This document shows positions 6,768-12,382 of a stretch of DNA of 12,382 nt, in pieces. Source of the stretch: DAOTUB01 sp034437455 (lineage in GTDB: Bacteria; Chloroflexota; Anaerolineae; B4-G1); contig DAOTUB010000296.1 of assembly GCA_034437455.1 (NCBI GenBank), forward strand, positions 1 through 12,382, read 5' to 3'. Both the position numbers and the translations under genes were made by a program. Under the pieces are notes generated by a model. The model saw nothing but the letters and a program-made list of their open reading frames with translations. It did no database searches and was not told where the DNA came from. Positions within the stretch are counted from its first letter, which is position 1, and each line of letters starts with the position of its first letter.

Positions 6768-7484
6768 CTAGAGTAGATTCAGCCGACTGGGGTCTCCTTC
6801 AATAAACATCTCTAGACTGTCGACACTCTGTGGAAAAATATCCATTGGAATCCCTACGATGACTTGATCTGGTTTCATCTTTGTGAAATATCGTACGCCA
6901 AATGAACCCAGGCTATAGTGCATCTCTCCGCTAAGAAATGGGCCCACTACACTGGCAGAGCAGGTGGCTGGGCCCGTGAGGCCTGGCACAATCTTGCCTG
7001 ATTTATAGTTTACCCCTCGTTGTAAGAACAGGGCCTGGACTGGCGAACAATTGATGACAACAACCATTCCACCCACCTTTGTGTGAAAAGGCGTGTCCTC
7101 CAGACGGGCATAAGAAATGCAAGAGACCCTGCCAGTTGGAATCGTCGGAGCGCTGGCGTATAGTCGTTGAACGGCCATAGGCGTTTCAAAAAGATCATAA
7201 CCTTCTTCAGTGGCATCCTCTTCTCCATTCAGGTGGTCATCGGCGGCTTTGGCGAGTCCCAAATAGTAGTTGCCAAACTTGCAGCTTTGGTTTTCTAAAT
7301 CTGTGTAAAAGACGCCGCCTTTTTCGCGCACCACATCCAAAAATTGACAAAACCTGAGTTGTCCATCGTATTGGTCTACTCCCTCGGGCGGTTTGGTAGA
7401 AAAGGCTACTGTTACCGGGGAGATCTCGATCTTTAGGGCGTTTACAAGCCGATGGGCTAATTCAGAATAGCTGATCTTTTTCAT
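6768..7484 (-). CDS. DUF169 family protein
   Basis: The 238-residue protein fits the DUF169 (COG2043) family: an N-terminal part with PVTVAFSTKPPEGV (23-36) and RFCQFLD (44-50), then QSCKFGNYYLGL (66-77), a middle MVVVINCSPVQAL (140-152), GLTGPATCSASVV (168-180) and a C-terminal RYFTKMKPDQVIVGIP. Six cysteines (46, 68, 122, 146, 175 among family-typical positions plus none at the C-terminus beyond these) could bind a metal or cluster, but no function is established. The frame is open further upstream into the ATPase gene, yet AAGGGAAAA just before ATG 7484 marks that codon as the start, 29 bases after the ATPase stop. Its place directly after the transporter suggests a role in handling the imported compound; the family name gives no reaction. 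Confidence 0.78.
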   Translation of the reverse strand: MKKISYSELAHRLVNALKIEISPVTVAFSTKPPEGVDQYDGQLRFCQFLDVVREKGGVFYTDLENQSCKFGNYYLGLAKAADDHLNGEEDATEEGYDLFETPMAVQRLYASAPTIPTGRVSCISYARLEDTPFHTKVGGMVVVINCSPVQALFLQRGVNYKSGKIVPGLTGPATCSASVVGPFLSGEMHYSLGSFGVRYFTKMKPDQVIVGIPMDIFPQSVDSLEMFIEGDPSRLNLL

Positions 7485-7513
7485 CAATTTTCCCTTTCTG
7501 TCAAAAAGTGCAG

Positions 7514-9583
7514 TTATTGAAATACCGGCGTTACTTGGCATAAATCTTCTAGTGGTATGTGGCAATATATGGAATGATTATTTCCTGCATCTCGGGCTGG
7601 TGGTTCGACGGTCTCACAGATTTGTCCAACCTTTCGTGGACATCGTGTGTGAAAACGGCACCCTTTGGGCGGATCGAGTGCGCTGGGAACCGCGCCTTGC
7701 AGAAGAATTTTGGTTTGTTTTATGCTGGGGTCCATTATAGGAATAGCCGACAGCAGTGATTCAGTGTAGGGATGATAGGGGGGTGAGAACAGCGCCTCTG
7801 TGGGACCAGCTTCGATAACCTTGCCCAGATACATGACAAGAGTTACATCGCATAGATATCGCACCATGCTAAGGTCGTGGGATATGAACAGCAAACTTGT
7901 TCCAAAATCGTCCTGTATTCCCAGAAGTGTGTCCAACACTGAACACTGGACAGAAACATCTAGAGAAGAGACTGGTTCATCGCAAAGCACCAATTCCGGT
8001 CGGCTCGCAAAAGCTCGTGCGATCGCTATGCGTTGCTTCTCGCCTCCGCTTAGCTGCCTGGGCTTTCGATCGAGATAGCTGGGGTCCAGGTTGACAGCCT
8101 CGATGAGTTGACAAATCCTGTCTTCAATTTCCTTCCCCGAGACGACGCCAGAGATTTTAATCGGACGAGATATGATTTGACGTATCGTTTGCGTTGGATT
8201 AAGCGTCGAGTCAGGGTTTTGAAAAACCATCTGCAGTTCTTTGATAAGCTCTTTGGATCGTTTCTCAACTACCTTTGACACATCAAAGCCTAAAAACCTG
8301 ATTTGACCGTTGGTAGGAGCTACCAATCCTGCTATGGTTTTTGCGAGGGTTGTCTTTCCACAGCCACTTTCACCTACGACGCCGAGGATGGTCTGTTCGG
8401 AAAGGTTCAAAGATACGTCGTCTACCGCTCGTACGCAACGTTCCTTTTTCTGGAGGAGTAATCTTCCTATCCAAGAGGGTGAGTCGGTATAAAAGGTCTC
8501 AAGATTTTTGACATCCAATAATGTCTCTTTATCGTGCTTTTCTCGAGCCTTTTCGGGAACGATATTTACAGCTGGTGTTAGATACTGCGTCGAGTTCAGT
8601 TCGTTCCAAAACCAGCAACGTATCTGATGACCGTCTTTGGCGCGCGTCAAAGGCGGCCGTTCACACTGGCAGCGATTTTGGGCATAATCGCACCTAGGGT
8701 GAAACAGGCATCCCTGGGGAAGTTCTGAGAGCAGTGGGACACGACCGGGAATGGGTTTAAGGGAATGTGTCTCCTTACAAGTACCTACTGCAGGGATACA
8801 TTCTATCAACCGCTTGGTATAAGGGTGTAGAGGCTTGATGAATATTTCTTTTGCAGGAGATTCCTCAACCAATTCTCCGGAGTACATCACGCCGACGCGA
8901 TCGGAAAGGCGCGAGACAATCCCCAGGTTATGGCTGATATATAGGATCGCCATATCGAATTGCTGCCGTAGCGTGGCGATCAAGTCCAATACGGCTGCTT
9001 CAACGGTTACATCTAGCGCAGTTGTGGGCTCGTCCATTATTAGAAGGACCGGATTGCACAACAAAGCCATAGTTATAACCACACGTTGTTGTTGCCCCCC
9101 AGATAACTGGTGGGCATATCGCTCCATGACCTGTTCTGCATCTGGTATTTGAATTGTTTTTAGCAGGTCAACACAACGGCTGTAGGCATGTTTTTTAGAT
9201 AGGCCTTGGTGATGCGTCAAAACCTCAGTAAGCTGACGGCCAATTCTAAGGGCGGGATTGAGCGTTGTCATTGGGTCTTGGTAAACCATAGCGATCTGGC
9301 TGCCACGAATCTTGCGCAGTTCACGTTCCTTCATATCTAACAAGTTGGTTCCCTGGAACAACACTCGGCCGTGGCTGACTCGAGCATTGGAAGCAAGATA
9401 CTTCATGATGCCAAGGGCCACAGTACTTTTACCGCAACCTGACTCGCCGACTACTCCATACACCTCGCCGGGAAAAATCTCAAACGAGATGTCGCGAACA
9501 GCCGTGAGTGTTCCCTTGATAGATTTGTACTGGATACTGAGATTTTCAACTGTCAATATTGGATTATTACAGTCTCTCTTCAC
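7514..9583 (-). CDS. peptide-type ABC transporter, fused double ATPase (DppD-DppF type)
   Basis: This 689-residue protein contains two complete ATPase domains. Domain 1 has Walker A GESGCGKST (46-54), Q-loop Gln102, signature LSGGQ (160-164), Walker B LLIMDEP (180-186) and switch His218. Domain 2 has Walker A GESGCGKTT (404-412), Gln455, LSGGE (511-515), LVLCDEP (531-537) and His569. Each ends in the oligopeptide-ATPase C-terminal extension, starting HPYT, with a four-cysteine set: 292, 298, 305 and 323 in the first, 642, 648, 656 and 674 in the second. Such cysteines bind a [4Fe-4S] cluster in studied DppD proteins. One polypeptide thus supplies both halves that are usually encoded by two genes. 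The start is GTG 9583, with AGGAG seven bases upstream; the ATG at 9585 is followed at once by TGA. It acts on the cytoplasmic face of the DppB/DppC-like permeases. Confidence 0.95.
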   Translation of the reverse strand: MKRDCNNPILTVENLSIQYKSIKGTLTAVRDISFEIFPGEVYGVVGESGCGKSTVALGIMKYLASNARVSHGRVLFQGTNLLDMKERELRKIRGSQIAMVYQDPMTTLNPALRIGRQLTEVLTHHQGLSKKHAYSRCVDLLKTIQIPDAEQVMERYAHQLSGGQQQRVVITMALLCNPVLLIMDEPTTALDVTVEAAVLDLIATLRQQFDMAILYISHNLGIVSRLSDRVGVMYSGELVEESPAKEIFIKPLHPYTKRLIECIPAVGTCKETHSLKPIPGRVPLLSELPQGCLFHPRCDYAQNRCQCERPPLTRAKDGHQIRCWFWNELNSTQYLTPAVNIVPEKAREKHDKETLLDVKNLETFYTDSPSWIGRLLLQKKERCVRAVDDVSLNLSEQTILGVVGESGCGKTTLAKTIAGLVAPTNGQIRFLGFDVSKVVEKRSKELIKELQMVFQNPDSTLNPTQTIRQIISRPIKISGVVSGKEIEDRICQLIEAVNLDPSYLDRKPRQLSGGEKQRIAIARAFASRPELVLCDEPVSSLDVSVQCSVLDTLLGIQDDFGTSLLFISHDLSMVRYLCDVTLVMYLGKVIEAGPTEALFSPPYHPYTESLLSAIPIMDPSIKQTKILLQGAVPSALDPPKGCRFHTRCPRKVGQICETVEPPARDAGNNHSIYCHIPLEDLCQVTPVFQ

Positions 9584-9609
9584 ATCGGTCTCCTAGTTAC
9601 ACTCGGATG

Positions 9610-10518
9610 TCAAAAGCGATTGGTTGTTTCATTGATACCGTCGGCAAAGAGATTCAAGCCAGTAACCAGGCTCGATATGGCCAGCGCAGGAAATATCACG
9701 GTCCATGGCGCACTGATTATCCAAGAACGGCCTTCGGCTACCATTCGACCCCAATCTGGGTCTGGGGGCGGTAGACCCAGGCCAAGGAACCCCAGAGATC
9801 CAATGGCAAATGTGGCATAACCGATTCTCAGGCAGCCATCTACGACAAGTGGCCCAAGACAATTGGGTAGAATCTCGCGAAACATTATGTACATCGATGA
9901 CTCACCGCGTAGTCGCGCGGCTTGCACAAATTCCCTGCTTCGAACGTCCAGGGCCAGGCTGCGCACCAAGCGTGCGATGCCTGGTGTGCCACCGATGGTG
10001 ATTGCTAAAACCACATTAATTCGAGAGGCTCCGATGGCCGCAATGATAATCATATAAAGAAGCAACGTGGGAAATGCCATGATGGCATCTAGCACACGCA
10101 TGATAAGCTCATCCACGTTGCCGCCAAAGAATCCGGCCGTCAAGCCTAATACTATTCCCACGGCCATCGCTGACAAAACTGACAGCGGGGATAGGATTAG
10201 AATTGGGCGGCTGCCGTAAAGAAGACGGCTAAAAACATCCCGACCAAGTCGGTCCGTTCCCATAATATGTGCACGAGATGGCGGCGCCGTGAACTCGCCC
10301 GCCCTTTCATTCGGTGGATATGGGGCAATGACTGGCGCTAGAATCGCCAGGATAATCCATATAGCCACAATCGACAGCCCAATCAGGGTGATTTTCGATT
10401 TGAGTAAAAGGGCCAAACGTTCTTTGCGGATACCAAGCCGCTGGGTAAAGGTGCGGCCAGCGTTGCTATGGGTGTTGACGTTAACAGAATCGGACGATGA
10501 ACGATTTCTTTTAGCCAT
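9610..10518 (-). CDS. peptide-type ABC transporter permease, DppC/OppC-like
   Basis: The 302-residue membrane protein has the OppC layout: a polar cytoplasmic N-terminus, TM1 at about 43-66, a periplasmic-side GTDRLGRD motif (87-94), then five further hydrophobic segments (about 106-130, 140-165, 166-190, 228-248, 272-292). The cytoplasmic ATPase-contact EAA loop is EFVQAARLRGESSMYIMFRE (196-215) followed by ILPN. ATG 10518 is chosen because GGAG lies nine bases upstream; the in-frame TTG at 10533 overlaps that ribosome site. It pairs with the DppB-like protein 46 bases upstream and precedes the ATPase by 26 bases. The serine- and asparagine-rich first 20 residues are longer than in typical DppC. 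Confidence 0.94.
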   Translation of the reverse strand: MAKRNRSSSDSVNVNTHSNAGRTFTQRLGIRKERLALLLKSKITLIGLSIVAIWIILAILAPVIAPYPPNERAGEFTAPPSRAHIMGTDRLGRDVFSRLLYGSRPILILSPLSVLSAMAVGIVLGLTAGFFGGNVDELIMRVLDAIMAFPTLLLYMIIIAAIGASRINVVLAITIGGTPGIARLVRSLALDVRSREFVQAARLRGESSMYIMFREILPNCLGPLVVDGCLRIGYATFAIGSLGFLGLGLPPPDPDWGRMVAEGRSWIISAPWTVIFPALAISSLVTGLNLFADGINETTNRF

Positions 10519-10564
10519 TCTGGCTTTCTCCAAGAAGAATTAGTGCAAGTGTCTTGACAATTAT

Positions 10565-11596
10565 CTAACTGTAGCGGATGCGTGGATTGAGATATACATA
10601 GATCATATCCGCAGCCAACTGGGTCATTGTCGCCACAAGTGTCATTATCATTGCTCCTCCTTCAATGACATACAGGTCTTTGTTTAGTGATGCATTCAGT
10701 ATTGCCTGTCCCAGGCCTGGGTAACTAAACAACACCTCGACTATCACCACACCTCCAATTAACCAGTTGACGTGCAACATGATCACAGTTATCGGCGCCA
10801 GGAGCGCGTTGGGAAGGGCGTGTTCTAGTACAACTTTCCAGCGTGGCAAACCCTTGAGAATGGCTGTGCGGATATAAGGTTGTCGCATCACTTCTACCAT
10901 ACTGGCACGTGTCATACGCGCTACATATCCGGCTTCTGAGAAGAATAAGACCATAATCGGCATGATCAGTTTTTCAGGGCTGTTGAGTGCTGATTCATCG
11001 GCTCGAAAAGCGCTGATTCCTGGTAGTAGCTTGAGCCATAGAGTGAAAACAACAAGTAATATCACACCTGTTGCAAAAGAGGGGGCTGAGGTCGTGAAAA
11101 GACTCAAGAGGGAGACCAAGCGGTCCACAAAACTGCCCTCTTGCAAACCGGCTAACGCGCCCAGCAACAATGAAATTGGCATAATGATCAAAAAGGCAAT
11201 GCCTGCCAACGTAAGCGAGTTGGAAAATCGGCGCATCAGGTAGGGTCTCACCGGCGTTTTGAGGACGGTTGATATCCCCATATCACCGCGAATCAACCCG
11301 TCGCGCTTCAAACCCTCGGGAGTACACCCCGCTGGTAGGAGGCGGTCTCCAATCAAGCCACGTGCGGGATCTATCCACTCATCTCCAATTACCCAAACCA
11401 CGTATCGAACTGCTGTTGGACAATTAAGTCCCAGTTGTTCACGAAGTGCTGCTAACGATTCTTCAGTAGCAAATTGTCCCATAATGTTTTTTGCGACGTC
11501 AATCGGAACCACTTCGCTAATCACGAAAACTGCAATCGACACGATAAACATAGTAACAATCATGAAACCGAGACGCCGTAATATGATGTCACTCAC
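10565..11596 (-). CDS. peptide-type ABC transporter permease, DppB/OppB-like
   Basis: The 343-residue protein begins with the usual DppB TM1 (about 10-30), followed by a long extracytoplasmic loop, TM2 (125-149), TM3 (160-190), TM4 (208-222), the EAA loop (PYIRTAILKGLPRWKVVLEH, 240-259), TM5 (262-290) and TM6 (310-335). The first loop carries an insertion of roughly 25 to 30 residues (about 71-98) before the conserved GDMGIST, and two cysteines, 59 and 91, in that loop could form a disulphide. The start is GTG 11596, with AGGAG eight bases upstream. It forms the channel with the DppC-like permease and receives substrate from the binding protein encoded upstream. Substrate class (dipeptide, oligopeptide, nickel, glutathione-like) cannot be told from the permease. 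Confidence 0.94.
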   Translation of the reverse strand: MSDIILRRLGFMIVTMFIVSIAVFVISEVVPIDVAKNIMGQFATEESLAALREQLGLNCPTAVRYVVWVIGDEWIDPARGLIGDRLLPAGCTPEGLKRDGLIRGDMGISTVLKTPVRPYLMRRFSNSLTLAGIAFLIIMPISLLLGALAGLQEGSFVDRLVSLLSLFTTSAPSFATGVILLVVFTLWLKLLPGISAFRADESALNSPEKLIMPIMVLFFSEAGYVARMTRASMVEVMRQPYIRTAILKGLPRWKVVLEHALPNALLAPITVIMLHVNWLIGGVVIVEVLFSYPGLGQAILNASLNKDLYVIEGGAMIMTLVATMTQLAADMIYVYLNPRIRYS

Positions 11597-11850
11597 AGTC
11601 TTTCTCCTTTAAGGACATGTTCTCAAAAGTTGGATAACTGACTGTCCAATTGACGATCACGTGCATCGCGGAATCATGGTCCAGATTATTGGGGTCTGTA
11701 AGCAGTACATGTCACGCATGAGCAAATCACCATATACAAGAGGTAAATGGGAGGGAAGACGCCTTGAGAACAACTTGCTTGTTCTCAAGGCATCAACCCA
11801 AGACCAACATTTAGGAGAATCAAAACTACCGATGATCTAGTAGCGAACGA
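11597..11850 (-). other. intergenic region between binding-protein and permease genes
   Basis: This 254-base gap separates the first visible operon gene from the permeases. It holds one strong hairpin (11761-11791) and the permease ribosome site; I see no convincing promoter pair and no coding frame. Gaps of this kind often let the binding protein be made in excess over the membrane parts. Confidence 0.6.
11761..11791 (-). terminator. perfect 13-bp hairpin, probable attenuator or mRNA-stabilising element
   Basis: GCCTTGAGAACAA (11761-11773), a 5-base loop and the exact reverse complement (11779-11791) lie 59 bases after the binding-protein stop codon. In the minus direction it is followed by GTCTTCCCTCCC rather than a T tract. 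A partial terminator or a 3'-end block that raises binding-protein mRNA over permease mRNA fits best. Confidence 0.6.
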
Positions 11851-12382
11851 TTATGCCTCTTCATCCAACCAGACATCGTAAAGCTGTGGCGCTCCAGGCG
11901 CTGCGCGGAAGTTCTTGACCCGCTCTGTGTGAGCGTTAAGGGTGGAAGCCCAGAAAGGAATACCTATTGTACCTTCCTCCTTCTGGATTGTCTGAAGTTC
12001 GCACATGATCTCGCGTCGTTTTTCTACGTCAAATGTGCCTTCTGCCTCGTCCAGCAGTTGATCAAAATGCTCATTGGACCAATGGGTCTCATTCCACCCT
12101 ACTCCGGTCCGATAAGCTTCACCGAGAACCTGGATCCCCAATGGCCTATGGGCCCAGTCTGTTACGCCAAAGTCCACCTCGGTCCATTGGTCCCAGTACA
12201 TACTTGAGGGCATTGGCTCCAGGATGATGTTAATCCCGGCCGGCGCGCAGTGTCCCTTGAGTAACTCGCCAACTGTGATATAGGGTTCACCGCTGATGAC
12301 CGACAATTTGAGCTCAATTCCATTCTCATAGCCAGCCTCAGCTAATAGTGCCTTTGCCTTCTCGATGTCGCGCTCTGGAATA
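11851..12382 (-). CDS. solute-binding protein, family 5 (DppA/OppA-like), C-terminal part
   Basis: The minus-strand frame is open from the right edge to TAA at 11851 and gives 176 residues, the C-terminal third of an extracytoplasmic substrate-binding protein. It opens PERDIEKAKALLAEAGYENG, the hallmark linker of the family, followed by a strand-helix lobe (KLSVISGEPYITVGELLKG), TDWAHRPLGIQVLGEAY, and WSNEHFDQLLDEAEGTFDVEK, then the exit region IPFWASTLNAHTERVKNF. The signal peptide and first two thirds lie beyond the window. The protein would capture the substrate outside the membrane and deliver it to the two permeases. Family members bind di- and oligopeptides, but also sugars, opines, nickel and other ligands, so specificity is open. 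Confidence 0.93.
   Translation of the reverse strand, partial: IPERDIEKAKALLAEAGYENGIELKLSVISGEPYITVGELLKGHCAPAGINIILEPMPSSMYWDQWTEVDFGVTDWAHRPLGIQVLGEAYRTGVGWNETHWSNEHFDQLLDEAEGTFDVEKRREIMCELQTIQKEEGTIGIPFWASTLNAHTERVKNFRAAPGAPQLYDVWLDEEA

Noticed and set aside
7485..7565. An N-terminal extension of the DUF169 protein by 27 residues
   Set aside because: It overlaps the end of the ATPase gene and does not look like family sequence; AAGGGAAAA before ATG 7484 supports the shorter form.
10519..10533. A TTG start for the DppC-like permease
   Set aside because: It would place the ribosome site GGAG inside the coding sequence, whereas the ATG at 10518 is correctly spaced from it.
11621..11660. 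Short inverted repeat TTGGA/TCCAA near the permease start
   Set aside because: The stem is only five bases with mismatches beside the loop; too weak to call.
1..12382. Search by eye for tRNA genes, CRISPR repeats, IS ends and riboswitch-like leaders
   Set aside because: No tRNA-like cloverleaf, regular spaced repeats, transposase motifs or matching terminal repeats were seen; covariance-model searches could still find something I cannot.

Overview
The window looks bacterial. It most resembles Chloroflexota (Anaerolineae- or Caldilinea-like): the left edge encodes a MalT/LuxR-type ATPase whose N-terminus (LLTTKLYLPPPRPQRV) is typical of the large STAND-regulator families in that phylum, and PIN-toxin remnants and dipeptide-type ABC operons are common there. 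The phylum call is an inference from protein style. The first ~930 bases are very GC-rich (about 70% in the first line), while the rest is near 50%, so there is a compositional boundary at about 0.95-1.1 kb.

Layout. (1) 1-922, minus: 5' portion of a MalT-like transcriptional regulator, with a promoter so close to its ATG that the mRNA is probably leaderless. (2) 1081-1824, plus: a promoter, a small ORF in the position of an antitoxin, and a VapC-like PIN-domain toxin gene broken by two compensating frameshifts. (3) 1840-1882: a 13-bp hairpin between convergent genes. (4) 1911-12382, minus: one long gene train. In transcription order it runs: solute-binding protein (5' end outside the window), DppB-like permease, DppC-like permease, a fused double ATPase (DppD+DppF type), a DUF169 protein, two tandem DUF6282 metal-dependent-hydrolase-like paralogues, an M20-family peptidase homologue, a GntR/FCD regulator and a DUF3830 cyclophilin-like protein.

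How the genes may work together. The ABC system has all the parts of a dipeptide/oligopeptide-type importer. The cytoplasmic genes after it look like a processing cassette for the imported compound: an M20 amide-bond hydrolase homologue, two amidohydrolase-like DUF6282 proteins and two small proteins of unknown function. The GntR/FCD regulator has its own promoter with a palindrome over the predicted transcription start, which suggests autoregulation and ligand control of itself and DUF3830. The substrate cannot be read from the sequence; a small peptide, N-acyl amino acid or cyclic amide would fit.

The most interesting points are: the M20 homologue keeps most metal ligands but lacks the catalytic Glu-Glu pair; the duplicated DUF6282 genes; the combination of four poorly characterised families with a private peptide-type importer; and a perfect 13-bp hairpin between the binding-protein gene and the permease genes. 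No tRNA, rRNA, CRISPR array, transposase or replication origin was seen.
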